This document shows, piece after piece, positions 12,093-24,152 of a stretch of DNA of 64,000 nt (the first letter of the stretch is position 1; the number at the start of each line of letters is the position of its first letter). Under the pieces are notes generated by a model. That model searched no databases. It was given only the letters and a program-made list of their open reading frames with translations, and had not been told where the DNA came from. Source of the DNA: Leucogyrophana mollusca (Eukaryota; Basidiomycota; Agaricomycetes; Boletales); the NCBI GenBank assembly GCA_021014945.1, contig MU266346.1:124001-188000 (forward strand), read 5' to 3'. The position numbers and the translations under genes are program-made.

Positions 12093-14511
12093 TCATGTAC
12101 TCCCGAACGGGCGAAGCTTTTCGAGAACGTCGTCCATGCTCTGCGGGTCCAGGAATTTGTCGTCGTCCAAAGGGGCGTGTGGCTCCGCACTTGCGACCGA
12201 CGTCGTTGAAGCAACTGAAGATGCAGATATACGACGGAGAGCTCGAGACGCTCGCCGTTCTTCCTTCATCCTTTGCCGCTCGGCACGGGTAATAACAATA
12301 TCTCCAGATGGCTGCTCGGGAATGGCCGACAAAGACGACGTGGTAGAAGGAGTGAGCCCCGGGAGCGACAACGAAGATCTCGATGATGTGGCAGAGTTCG
12401 TGATTGAATAGTCTGCATTAGGGAGTTCCAAGGTGGAGGTTGAGGTGCTTGTGTGGAGGAAATTGAAGCCTAGCCCAGCTGGCGAACGTGGTTCGGAAGA
12501 GTGACTTGGTAGCAACTCCGACGCATGATTCAGCCTCCCGGGTGGTGCGGATAGATTATCGGGGAGGGTATTCGATCTCTTCAGTTTTGACGGAGAGGGT
12601 GCACGCGCGGTATCTAGGCTGTAGCTGCGAGGATTATCATCTTGCGTCGAATCATCCTCAGAGCTGCGTGCCAAGTTGGCGGCAGCGTCAATGTCTCCAA
12701 CGGCACCATTATGGATGACCAGCCACCGAAGACCCTCAATTTCCCGGGTTCTCTTGCGCGCCTCTCGCTGCAAAGCCTCGATGGTCTTTGACATCTCCGC
12801 CTTTTCCTCCTCAAAGTTCTTCGTGATGCTCTGCACGTAATCCTGAAGGTGGTCGTATTTCAATTTTGCAATGGTCAATGCATCACGGAGTTCGCTTGGT
12901 GACGCTCTAGACGCGAACTCGCCATCAAATTTACCGCACTGAATATGGGGCGGATTTTTTAATACGATAGGTGCAGAAGGGTCGGGGGAAACAATCGGAG
13001 GGTTGCGGGGGGAAGTCGTTGGAGACATCCCCGATAGCGTACTTGCTCGCGGCCGGGAGGTTGGGTTAGTGACGCGAGAAGTTATAGACAGAAGAAGCGG
13101 GCTCGAGGTAGTCGCAGGAGGTGAGGGCAAGGGTCCTGTTGGAGGGTTGGATGGGGGTGAGGGCAGAGGAAGGGATGGAGGACCGGTTGGTGCCTTTGAG
13201 GGCACACCTGCCTGGAACGAAGCAGGTCGTTTCAGACAGGAGGGCTTCGCCAATGCGGATTGCTTGAATGCCGCCGTTCGAGGACTGTCACCCTCGCTGA
13301 CGGCGCGAAGACGATCGCGTTCATCCAGAGAAGGGGTTTCGGCGATAGTGCACGGGGCCACTTCCAGCTCCGTGGCGACAGAGGCGGGATGATGCACCTT
13401 CGCTGAGGGCGGTTTTATACTCCCGCTTGAGCGCCTGGATGCAGATTCCCCTCCAGAGGCCTCGCGCGAGCGCCGCGGATTGGTTCGGTCAGTGGATGCC
13501 CTCGAAGGCCGTCCAATGTTAGAAGGCGGAATAGGAAACTGCATTCGCGGGCTCGATGGAGGGGTGGGACTAGCTGGTGACAACTCTAGACTCTTACTCT
13601 GAGAGACTGTGGAATTCTTCTCCAGCGGGAGAGGGCGCAACTTGGAGGCCGCTTTGGAAGCCTTCGAGGAAGGCTTCGGCAGTGTGAATAAATCGGAATA
13701 GTCCTCCTCATCGGGATAGTATGTCACAACTCGAGTCTGCTGCTGCAAAGGCCGGGGTGTTGAGGAGCGGCTCTGCGTGCCGGAATTCTGCGATTCGAGG
13801 GAAGCGGCACGCGAATTAGTAGCAGGCGGCGACAGAGAAGCGACATGCTGAGTGGTTGACGCAGCAACAGATTTCTGGGGCAAAGAATGTCGCAATTTTT
13901 GGGACTTTGAAGGAGATCGTAAAGGAGAGAAGTGTGCGGCAAACTTAGAACCGAGAGATGGGGACGAGACATTCAACGGTGGAAGGGTTGATGGAAGGCC
14001 TGGGTCACGGGAGGTGGATTCTTCTGGAGGCGAGATTGTGACGACGGTTTGCCTAATATATCTCGTCAGAGAGAGCACCAAGTAGTTTCGAAAGTAAAAG
14101 CTTGGCTAAAACGCGTCGAGCACATGGCACCCGAGGTAATTGAGACGCGAAAGCGGAGTTCACTCTGGCGCCAGAATTTATAAATTTATAGCGTGGTACT
14201 CACCCGTTCCCAAAAGACTTAGGCAATGCGCTTGGTCCAGGGATTCCAGACGCGTTCGACATTTTCCGGGGAGACGGCAACGGAGGAGCAACCGCCTGTT
14301 CGGCTGCTTTCTTCCTCCCAAGGAAGGGCAACATCGAACGACGCGCTTTGGGAAGAGATGTGGGTCGTTCCTGTGCAGAAGACGCCGGGGGAGAACCAGA
14401 ACTGGGAGGTGTCGCTTTGGTCGTGTGACGCGAGGCATGAGAGCTGCGGAAGATCTCTGAAAGGTCAGATGTCTTTGTCCGCGAGCGACTCGGAGTCGGC
14501 AGACCAGACAT
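12093..14511 (-). CDS. Large disordered Ser/Pro-rich protein with central coiled coil, function unknown
   Basis: Two exons (14204-14511 and 12093-14052) join across a 151-base intron to 755 residues. ATG at 14509-14511 (MSGLPTPSRSRTKTSDLSEI) is preferred over an upstream in-frame TTG. About 80% of the protein is low-complexity Ser/Pro/Arg sequence with many SP/TP sites, typical of phosphoregulated scaffolds. A coiled coil (LKYDHLQDYVQSITKNFEEE, then a basic RKRTREIEGLRWLVIHNG segment) lies near residues 500-570. A second basic helix (ERQRMKEERRASRALRR) lies near the C-terminus. I recognise no catalytic domain. The intron is unusually long for this locus. A cell-cortex or signalling scaffold is possible but unproven. 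Confidence 0.85.
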
Positions 14512-15428
14512 TACTGGCGAGGAAGGGAGCAAAAGATAAAGGAGCGGATGTTGTGAACGTGAAAGAAAGAATGTCGTGGGCTGTGCGGGTCCCGAGCGCT
14601 TTTTTTTTCAACACAAACCTGTCGGAACCGTGTAGAGAGCGCCAAATAGTAGTACGTTGACCTCAGACAAGGCGCCAGAGAGCAACGTCGCGTCGGACAG
14701 CGCTCGAACGAGTATACGGCAATATGGCGGTCATGAACGAAGGAACCAAGGTTGACTTGCAGCCTATAAGCTTTGTTTCGGTGTTACACCACAGCTTTCG
14801 AGTCTCACATCGATCGTTCCATGACCTCAATGATCCCGTAGAGATTTCGGTATTTCAAGATAAGCGAGCTGTGTCCCTGCAATTAAAGCAAAGCGGTAAT
14901 GCTCCGTTGGTTCTTCAATTAAGACTTTGATTTTTCCGAAGACTCCGAAAAAATCCCACGGCAACATAAAGACAAAAGACAATACGTCCCGAGGAACAGA
15001 ACAAGACGGATGGAAGGTATGGAAGGTATCGCGATGGCAGGAAACAAACAAGACTCCGGTATAAAAGGGCTAGTAACTGTCAGGAACTCCAATCTTGTGG
15101 CGTGACAGTCGGTATGGATGCAGCAGAAGAACAAAACGGAAAGTCCTGGAAAGTGAGGCCGGACCCAATTGTCGGCGATGTCGACTTTACTTTTTGACCC
15201 CAGATCTGGGATTGATCCAGGTAAATTCTGAAAAATCTGGGTGGTGCGGACCCCATGATGAAACAACGGCGTCTGGTGAAAATAGACGAAGAGTCCCGTC
15301 ACCGTCGTCGGGGAGGAAGTCCAGCTCCAAGGAAGGATCGACCGGGCGTGCGAGAGCTGTCGGCGGAAGAGGTCAGCGCCGAGAACACGGGAAGGGAGTG
15401 GCTAGACGCACCGCGTGCTTCGGCGTCG
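14512..15428. other. Intergenic region between kinase 3' end and disordered-protein gene
   Basis: About 0.9 kb with only short overlapping frames. It contains a run of nine T at about 14601 and probably the promoter of the disordered-protein gene. The kinase coding region may extend left to 15373 under an alternative splice model. Nothing else is recognised. Confidence 0.45.
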
Positions 15429-16961
15429 TCAAACTCGGTTGCACTGGAGGATTGGATAAACGACTGAACAAACACAATAGCACGGGTGGAGAGCGCACTT
15501 TTCACCAATGGCAAAGTAGGGGTGTTGAAGGAGATCGCTGAGTTTGTATCTGAAGGAATACCGAATTCGCAAAAGCTGCAGAAGCACATCTTATCAGATA
15601 TGAAACAGCCCCAATACCAAAAAGAATCGTACCCCACTGATGACACTTTCAGCTTCGTCGCTGAGGCCTATGAAGGCAGGAAAGCGGTGTCGCGGATTAC
15701 GCGGGCGGATGTTCTGGACCCAGTTCACATATCCGATGGTAGACTCCTCACCCGAGAAAAGTGCCTGCATGAAGGCCAGGGATGAGTGGCTAGAAGGTTC
15801 CACCACGAAACAATTGAGCTTACCAGGTGGTCTTCAGACTCAAGTTCATAGATGAGGCACCCCAACGCCCACCAGTCAACAGAGATACCATAGTAGCGTT
15901 TGAAGCGGGTGTGAACGTCCTTGTTCTGAAGCATCTCAGGTGCCATACACTGGAGGGTCCCCATAACTTCGTCCGTATATTCACCCCACCAGTGAAGCGG
16001 ACCAGCTCCCAGATGCGCAAGGCCAAAGTCCACTATGCGGATATTCCCGCGGACATCAATAAGCACATTCTCTGCTTTGAGGTCGCGATGTATGATTCCC
16101 ATTTGGTGAAGAGAGTCAATCCCCAAAGCCTAGGCCAATATGAGAGAAGGTTTCGGTAGTAGGGAGGCAAAACTTACAATCTGAGCGCTCCAACGGCGAG
16201 CATTCTTTCGGCACATGCAGGGATCATGACACATAAGCCAGAAGAGGTCATGAGCCATGAGCTCCTGAGAGGTGGTGTATGTGAGCAAAATGGGACGGTA
16301 AGAGTATTTCGCTGCTTACCATGGCAAAGGAGATGAAATCGCTGTCCTGCATAGCCCTTTCGAGCTCCATGACGAATGTCTTCCCCCTCATTCCGGTCGT
16401 CGAAGTAGCAATCCTCTTATAAACAGCCAATTCACGTAGAATGCCTTCCTTCAAAGCCTTGCCAACGATATCCCTTTTGGAGAACATCTTCAAGCAGAGC
16501 ACACGGCCGCTACTCTGATCTCGCGCGGCGTATGCCCTACCAAACGTCCCGTCCTCTATCCACCTAACCAGCTGGAACGGTCCCGATGCAGGTGGAACAG
16601 CAGCAAAGCCTGCACGGAAGGGTGATCCCAAAGGAGTGGAGACTATCTTTTGGGAGCGATCCACCAGCCGCGATCTCGGGCGATTCGTTTCTTGTTCCGA
16701 CAGCTCATCACTGGAGGGATACATGAGCTCCAGCTCCTCCGATGTCGAACCATCAGACTCGGAAGAAGCGTATGGTTGCGCGGGTCGCAGAGAGATTTTG
16801 ATTTTGAGTGGGGAAACGCGGCGAGGCGTTCGGATATCAGGGCGAGAGGCCCTCGTAGCTCCCGTATCACACCTGTCACTAGGGGGCGACTGGGATGGTC
16901 TGCGTGGCATCAGCCTCAGCGTGACATTGGGCGCTATGCGAAGACGATGACGGGACAGCAT
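15429..16961 (-). CDS. Serine/threonine protein kinase with disordered N-terminus
   Basis: The start ATG at 16959-16961 (MLSRHRLRIAPNVTLRL) is the first ATG in an open frame that extends further left only from a TTG. An acidic/Ser-rich N-terminus of about 120 residues precedes the kinase domain. Its motifs are EDGTFGRAYAARDQ (glycine loop), VLCLKMF (VAIK-type lysine), IIHRDLKAENVLID (catalytic loop), IVDFGLAHLG (DFG), GTLQCMAPEML (APE), SVDWWALGCLIYEL, and LLRIRYSFRYKLSDLLQHPYF (subdomain XI). All catalytic residues are present, so it should be active. The subdomain order and DWWALG resemble AGC-type or Agaricomycete-specific kinases, but I cannot assign a subfamily. The extreme C-terminus is uncertain: either it reads on to TGA at 15429, or a 35-base intron is removed and a proline-rich tail ends at 15373. 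Confidence 0.82.
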
Positions 16962-18396
16962 GGCGACAGGGGGGATATCAGCAGGAACTGGTAACACAAA
17001 TGCTACAGGCGCAGGAGCCCAAGGGAGAGTCCCGTTTGGTCGAGAATGATGTCTAAGAGTCCTCCATTTATAAGTTTCGGGTGTGCGGCGTATGCCGCTG
17101 TGGTTGTGGTCGCTGTGGAAGGAATCTGCTGGTTCGAACAAACCGTTGTGGAGGGTGGCCAAAAATGGCCAACAATCATTCCAAGCGCCGCGATATGATC
17201 AATCGCTATGTGGGGCAACCAGATATTGAGAGCACTTGCAGATCACACTGCTACCTGGAAAAGAACGTGTTCAGTGGGTACGTGTATTTTTTCGACCAGG
17301 CATGCCGTCGCGCACAGTGATTTGCCTCAGCTAGAGTGCCACAGCACAAGCGCCCTCGCTGTTCCTTGTGGCAACATCGACGCTGGGCGGCATTTGGGGA
17401 CCACCAAGAGTCCAGTGATTCAGAGTCGCCGCTGGCGAGAAGGCGGCCAAGATCATTGCCAGTAGAATCGCTGACTGCGTTCTCGCAACATCTTATCTAC
17501 TTCAAAATTCACTGTTCTGTGATGGCAAAATCAGTGCATAAAATAGACGACACGAGGAAGAATATTCAGACCTGAAAGCATGAAGACATAGGAAGGATGG
17601 TCTGCGTTTCCCCGGTTCTAATGTCTGGGATAGACTAGTCGCCGTTGACCGCGTCTTGGATACTGCAATACAAGCGGGAATAACACCGTGACTGACGCCG
17701 CCGCAACTTGTTCGTGGCGTTCAGGATGGTGCGAACCCTTCTTTGGGAGCAGGGCTGGTCGTACTAGTACTGGTGTGGGCATCCAAGCAAGCGAGTGCCC
17801 CACGACTTTGCCTAGGAAACCGCCCTGGGAATCGTTGAAGCCATTTATACGACCAAATGTCGATTGAGAAAGCTGGAGTGCTTGACCTGGCAGCTCCTGG
17901 CAGCCTGGAGCAGCGTCAGTGGGAGATCGTAGACAGGCTCGACAACGTCTGCAGTGCCATGTGGAATGGAATTCGACCTTGAGCGTGGGCGCCTTGCGCC
18001 AAGTTATAGCCCAGTCGTATAATACTTAAGTAGCATTGTGTTGGCGTCGTGCGCTGGCCGCTAACTGGTGACCAATAACCGACGAGTGCTAGTGCCATCT
18101 CGGTCACGAGGCCGAGACAAGCTCAGATGCAACTCTCAGCTTCTTGTTACGTATGAGGACGCGTCTTAGTACAAGCCTCGAGGGCGGAACCATGAAAGTC
18201 GCGCCAAGCTATGCAACCATGCCCTTCACAAGATACAATATATATACGTGATTCTAAAGTTTCGCCAACTTTTCCATCCTGTTTATTGATGGAGGGCTTC
18301 CTAAGTTCCAACCAGCAGGTCAGTAATAGGAGCGGGGCGTGGGCTAATTCAACGCCAATGTGCTTCAAATTAGAGCACTCCACGTACCACTGTACT
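16962..18396. other. Intergenic region, no gene recognised
   Basis: The 1.4 kb upstream of the kinase holds the kinase promoter and the 3' flank of the BTB gene. Open frames here are short, overlap on both strands and show no protein-family motif. An in-frame upstream extension of the kinase to about 17162 lacks an ATG, so it could be 5' UTR or part of an upstream exon. Confidence 0.45.
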
Positions 18397-19497
18397 TCAC
18401 TGACATCGCGACAGAAGTTCATCCCATTCCGGCAGCTTGAATACACTGGGCAAGGCCTGCCACGCCTCCTTTCTTTTCGTATTGTGCGAGGCCTTCGCAT
18501 TCCGCGCACAGTCGGTGCACAACCCCTTTTCCCATTCTGCATTCCAAGGAGCATGTGGGTCTTTTTGTGCTGAAGGAAACCATAGCGTTGCGAGAAGTGC
18601 CTGTTTTGACTGCGAACATTTCTTATGTCCCTGACAGTATGGCGATGTCGGGGTTTTGGGATCCAGCCACGAGTAAGTTGTTGCGGTCATGGTTTGCAAA
18701 ATCGAGGCTGCGATAACGCAGGCCTGTCGGTCTGCATCAGTAAGTGAGGTGGAGGAGTTCCGAGGGCTTATAAGAATGTCTTCAGGCGGAACAAATAACG
18801 AGCAGTGACGCATGGCCGCCGGAAGGATGATTTGTACATCACCTTCGCGAGCCAAATTGATCACACGGAAGATTATGGCTGAATTGAATCCCTCGATTCG
18901 GCAACCGAGCGTGGCAATTTGGTCGTGGTTTTCCAAGGTGGAAGGGAAATCCCCCACAAGGCGATCTTTGGCTTCAAGATAGAGACAGGAGATCTCGTAC
19001 TTTTTTCCAAGGCGAAGAAAGGCACCTATTACGTCGAGCGGAAGCTGGGGGCTGCCAGCGACGCAATAACTGACACAGTTATATCCAATTCTTAGCCACT
19101 GTAGTTTTCACGGGAAGAATTGAAACGTTACTAACCTTCTGTCGTACAGGGCTTTTAAAACATGTCGAACATCGTCAACTGTATCCGAGAGGTGCACGAT
19201 CGGACAGTCATCTACGAGCTCCTCAGCAGAAGAACTGTGGAACATGTCTTTGAAGATCTGCGAATACGAGCAGAGAATGCTACGGTGGACCCGAAACTCT
19301 TCGCCTTCGGCAATGAGAATGAGATTCCCATCGTCTGCCCAAGGTTCGCTGTGCTTTGAGTCTGTGTCGGCTAGGTCATCCATGACTATCGACTGTCGAT
19401 GGCGGTGGGAGTTGATGTCGTTCAAGAATAGGGGCTCTAGATAACTGTAGTTTTGGGCATGAGTATTGCAATCGGCAGAGTCAGCAATCCAATTCAT
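18397..19497 (-). CDS. BTB/POZ domain protein
   Basis: Start ATG is at 19495-19497 and stop TGA at 18397-18399, with one intron in the BTB-downstream helix region (about 19063-19130). The product has about 340 residues. The BTB fold is recognised by DDGNLILIAEGEEFRVHRSI, LCSYSQIFKDMF, CPIVHLSDTVDDVRHVLKAL and LRLGKKYEISCL. In fungi this domain mediates dimerisation and, in many proteins, docking to cullin-3 ligases. The large family of stand-alone BTB proteins is greatly expanded in Agaricomycetes, and most members have unknown targets. The C-terminal third holds a cysteine/histidine cluster (CQGHKKC, CTDCARNAK) that might bind metal. No kelch, MATH or zinc-finger partner domain is present. 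Confidence 0.88.
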
Positions 19498-19792
19498 GAC
19501 AAACGAGATGTCAGCAAATGTAGCTGGGGAGACGGGATTGATTCACGGACGAGGCCTCATCATCTATAGTGTAACATGGTCCGACTCTGGTTCATGATAT
19601 GTAGGATGGTCCCGCCATAGCATCGCAATAGTCGAGTGTGCCACCCTTGCCATCGTGATATCTGCAGTTGTTCCAATCCATGATCGGAAGTGCTTGCGAT
19701 TTCGGCCTCAACAGAATCACCCTCGCGACAACAAGACGCCGAAAAAACGCACACATCCCATGGTGTGGTTCAGGTCCAACCAAGGCAACAAA

Positions 19793-21123
19793 TCAGATCA
19801 ACTTCTGCATTTGCAACCCGCGTTTTTTGGCATCAGCGATGCACTCTAAAAGTATAGTCTGCTCTTCTATACTCGCGCCCATCCCGAGTTCGCTCACGCT
19901 GATCAGGTTCCCACTTTCATCCACGATGACCGATAGCGATGTGTCCAGGAGAGGCTCTTCAAACGAGGTAGGATCCGAAAGAACACACGGCTGTGAGCTG
20001 TGAACGTTCAAGGTAACGTTCAGGTGCCGAGTTGGATTTGATCCGTCGATAGCAGGTCAGCAAGGAGGTTAGTGAGGCGAGGCGAAATAAAGAGGAAACT
20101 TACGCATCAACGATGCCAAATGATGCCGAATACGGGGCGCGGCTTAGCTGAAGCTGTAGCGGCGCTCTGGTTTTCCGTGAACACGTAGTGCGCCCGGTTT
20201 CTTCGTCGAACGAGGCTTTCGGAAGCGTCACTGTGATTCGCGGTGAGCGTGAGGTCAAAATAAAAACGCAGTGTACGCAGAATATGGCAGGGTGAGACAA
20301 CGAGATCACATTGTTTGATTCAAAGAGTGCGAAAATAGCCCACATACCATTCTTGAGCGCAGCCACCATCGCAAGAAGCGTGGCATCAAACACATTTCCG
20401 TCATAGTTGATACAGGTTGCGTCCACGTATAGCGTCCAAACAGCACGACCAGGCTGAATACAGAGCGAGGGCAGCGAGAGGATGCCAGAACTTGCAAAGT
20501 CAATTTTTGCCAGATCCGGGTACGATTGTGCAAATGAGATGTCAGAATTGAGATTGTTTGCAGACGGAGTTAGTGGAGACTCACGAGATCAGTACCTCAT
20601 TCAATCTGTCAGAAAGTACCTGCGCTTCTTCAGAAGGAGGCCCAGGTTTGAATTTCGGTGAGCAGATGGCGGGTAGATCGATATTAGGCACTGCAGGATG
20701 CGTCCCTCCATCTTCAGCATGGGGATGGGGTGAACAACGACTAGACGGGAAACACACCAAGGAAGCCATCATCGGGGCGGTCGAGCTCAGGCTCAGCGAT
20801 TTCAGCCTTAATGCCACAGACGATCGTCGTGTCTCCCACGCGTACTAGCGCAGATCCATCGGCTGTAGATATTGATCCTGCGTTACATTCACAGGTCAAT
20901 GCGGGAAGGCAAATCTGCGGCGAGTGCGCTACTCACCGACGTTCACATGCACAGTTCTCCACTCGTCGAAGGTGCGCCCGTCGGGGCGTACGTTTTCTGT
21001 GAGGAACCGCTCGAGATATGTGCGAGGATGTAGACGTTGGAAGATTTGCGCGCGAAGGGAATCAGTTTCTTCTTGTGATGGCGGAGCTTTCACACAAGTG
21101 GAGGGGGATCCAGTAGCTGACAT
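19793..21123 (-). CDS. RRP43: RNA exosome core subunit Rrp43 (EXOSC8-like, RNase PH fold)
   Basis: Rrp43 is one of six RNase PH-like subunits forming the catalytically inert ring of the nuclear and cytoplasmic RNA exosome. ATG is at 21121-21123, and several small exons join to about 320 residues. Visible motifs are the N-terminal helix and [18 protein letters not shown], then the segment with [20 protein letters not shown]. Later come [20 protein letters not shown] (the conserved DxxCxxxDGN-type turn) and [12 protein letters not shown]. The last exon carries [16 protein letters not shown]. The phosphorolytic active-site residues of bacterial RNase PH are not expected in Rrp43 and none stands out. 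Length is normal for the family. The gene lies tail-on to the BTB gene in the same direction, about 295 bases away. Confidence 0.92.
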
Positions 21124-21835
21124 TTTGACACGCGCACTTTCGGGTCACCACACTTTAGTCTGTGTTACACAAAGCCAGTCAGCAATATTATCGTTGTAAC
21201 GGCGGAGGTCGACAACTCAACCAAAACATGAAGGAAAGTTCCATGAAAGTGGAAGTCCGACATCAATACCGCGGAGATCTAATTTCGCGGTTATCGGACC
21301 CCCATGCGCATCGGTTGGCACCACTAGTCGTCCATCATACAGCGTTTTGTAGCAGAGTACTAGTACCACGATCGGGTTCCCTTGAGTATAATGAATGTCC
21401 ACTAATTCCAATCACTGCCAGAGATACTTAGTATACATGGGTCATCTCCAGTCAATCGTGGCGGCGGCGGCGATTGAAATTTCTTTCCCGGGCCTGGCCA
21501 CGACAACTCTTGCAGGTGCTGCTCTCTTTGAACCATGACGGTCTCACTGGGAACTGTAATCAGCCACTACAATACCAGCGATTATCCAGGTCTACATCTG
21601 CGATAGGAAGACATGGTGCAAGTTGCGCGTTGGTGCTTGATTATCTCACGGGTCTGAGGGCTCACCACGCCAAAGGAGAAGTCATGTGGCCTTCCGAAGT
21701 GTGGCGCTTTTGATGCTACATACGCTAACGACCATTTGACCGGCATCCATATGACCCATCTCGGAGCGCTTTGACAAAAGGTATAAAAAGCGTTGTTTGT
21801 GTTTGATACTTTTTTGGGCCCCCACTACCACCACG
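21124..21835. other. Divergent intergenic/promoter region RRP43 / sugar transporter
   Basis: This 712-base gap separates the start codons of RRP43 (-) and the transporter (+), and both promoters lie here. A TATA box is visible on the transporter side. No gene is recognised. Confidence 0.5.
21782..21788 (+). promoter_or_regulatory. TATA box of the inositol/sugar transporter gene
   Basis: TATAAAA lies 48 bases upstream of the ATG at 21836, a common spacing for fungal genes with short 5' UTRs. It suggests a regulated rather than constitutive promoter. Confidence 0.65.
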
Positions 21836-23922
21836 ATGACTTCTTTGGACGAGAAGCGTTCTCCCGATCTCCCAGGCTCCTCCAAAGAAACAAACGATCG
21901 CGACGAATATTACGATATAACGCGAAGCGTTGCGGCAGGAGAGATATCCGAATTTGCAGTCGTAGCGGAAGGTGAAGAGCGGACTACTTGGTTTGTCTGG
22001 TTGTTGGTTTGCTGCTCTAGTATATCTGGTTTATTGTTTGGTACGATTACATCCATGATCCGCTCAAAATTTTATCCTCAACGCGCGCTTTTATGTAGGT
22101 TATGATACGGGGGTGATCTCTGGTGCACTCGTCACAATCAATGGAGATCTGGGGCCATCACAACTCTCAGATGGGCAAAAGGTCAGTGGTTTGCAGTATT
22201 GCTGCCACCAGTAGATTTGGTATGAGCCGTTTGTCAATGACGACAGGAATTCATCACGTCTGCCACCACTCTGGGAGCGCTATTAGGCGGTCTTGCCGCA
22301 GGTGCCATGTCTGACTGGACCGGTCGTCGACCTGTGTTAGGCATAGCAGATATCCTGTTTATCGGCGGTGCATTGGGCCAGGCTGTTTCCCATACTGTTT
22401 GGAGCATGGTGAGTTCCCCTCATTTATTTCACGTTATTAACTTGGATAAAGCCTGTTGTATCAGATAGGATGTCGCTTCTTGATTGGTATTGGAGTTGGA
22501 CTGGCGTCTTGTATAGCACCTCTCTACATACAAGAGCTGTCTCCGACACGGCTAAGAGGGCGCATGGTCGTGTTAAATGTGGTCATGATTACTCTTGGTC
22601 AAGTGATTGCCTATGGCATCGACGCCGGCTTTGCGAATGTTCACAGCGGATGGAGATGGATGGTCGGGCTGGGCACAGTGCCCGCCGCCGTTCAGCTGTT
22701 CTTTCTCGCCTTCCTCCCGGAATCTCGTCAGTTTCTCAGCGTCTATGCCTGTTGGGTGTCATACTTACCAGAATCTGCAGCTCGCATACTGGTCCGCAGA
22801 GGGAACTTAGATGCAGCGCACAAAGTATTGACAAAAGTTTACGCCCATGCTCAACCGGAGCAAGTGGATCTCAAAGTACGTGCATGTACCAATCGGGGTG
22901 TGCACATTTCGAGCCCACTTTACAGTTGAAAGTTTTGCGTGCTGCAGTGCAACAGAGCATCGAAATAGCAAATTCGACGACGTTCTTCGAACGATTTAAC
23001 TCCATGCTGACCATTCCCGTGAATCGACGGGCCCTCAGTGCGTTCCGCGTGCTAACTCCTCGTAGTCGACCAGTTTCGCTCACCCATCCCTTGTCAGTTA
23101 TTGGTTGTGGCATGCAAGCATTCCAACAGCTTTGCGGGTTTAATACCCTGATGTACTACTCTGCCTCCCTCTTCCAAGAGATCGGGTTTAACCAACCTAC
23201 TGCAGTCGGACTCATCATCTCCGGGACTAACTTCATCTTCACTCTGTTTGCCCTCAAATACATTGATATCATCGGTCGGAGGAAGATAATGGTATACTCT
23301 GCGCCTGGCATGATTTTTGGGCTCACATTGGCTAGTATAGCCTTCCATTGTGAGTAACGTTTTCGTTCTAGTTACTTGAGATGAGCCAGGGTCATCTGGG
23401 CTACAGACATGACAGAGGATACTGGAGGGAACCTCGCCGTCGGGGCACACTATGCCAAGTCGTGGTCGGCGATAGTCCTTCTCTCCATGATCATCTTTGT
23501 TGCCTCATATGCGACAGGCCTTGGCAATGTTCCATGGCAACAGGGAGAGCTCTTCGGCCTTGAAGGTGGGTTCCGCTGCTCGTATCGCTCGCATTGCACT
23601 TACAATACAATCTTCAGTGCGCGGTATCGGCACCTCTCTCGCTACTGCCACCAACTGGGCTGGAAACCTCCTCATCGGGTCTACATATCTGTCATTGATG
23701 GCCAAGATAACCCCCTCCGGTGCATTCGGTTTTTACGCTGGTCTCTGTCTGCTGGGATGGCTCTTCTGTCTTTTCTGCTTCCCCGAAACAGCAGGACTGA
23801 GTCTCGAGGAGGTTCAAAGCGTCTTCAAGAGCGGTTTCGGTATTAAAGAAAGTCAGCGAATGCGGCAACAGAAGAGAGAACTGCGCATCAAAGAGCAGGT
23901 GAAGGCAGACCGGGCTGTGTAG
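21836..23922 (+). CDS. MFS sugar transporter, myo-inositol transporter (ITR) type
   Basis: A twelve-helix plasma-membrane H+ symporter of about 560 residues in about eight exons. ATG at 21836-21838 starts MTSLDEKRSPDLPG. An N-terminal cytosolic stretch leads into the first helix. Family signatures are YDTGVISGALVTIN, DWTGRRPVLG, GIGVGLASCIAPLYIQELSP, RGRMVVLN, GMQAFQQLCGFNTLMYYSA, DIIGRRKIM, QQGELF and FPETAGLSLEEVQ. The pattern GVISGALVTI and the PETAGLSLEEVQ ending fit the Itr1/Itr2 inositol branch better than hexose transporters. The substrate is inferred from family. Introns remove the apparent frame changes near 22740 and 23050. The cytosolic tail is strongly charged. Confidence 0.9.
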
Positions 23923-24152
23923 TAGTGGAGTCTATTTAATGATCTAAGACTAAGTATTGTGGCATACGTGCCTGTCGCTCTACGAAATAGTTTGTAACGA
24001 CTGGGAGGGTGTGAAAAGAAAGGTCCAGCTTTTCGCGATTGTACAGTTCCGAGGAGAACTTAAATTATGTGACCCACTATAGGACGTTCGCCTGGAATAG
24101 ACCTATCAGTGGTTCGCAGATTAGCACTGACGCCTGGTGCAGATGTGGTATG

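Noticed and set aside
13003..13392. Plus-strand Gly/Arg-rich frame of 129 codons
   Set aside because: It is antisense to the Ser/Pro-rich coding region, whose repeats give open reverse frames by composition.
14598..14612. T-run as poly(A) tail or retroposon end
   Set aside because: Only nine T, with no target-site duplication or coding remnant nearby.
16962..17162. Upstream extension of the kinase to 17162
   Set aside because: The frame is open but starts from TTG, has no ATG and reads as low-complexity sequence; kept as leader or possible extra exon.
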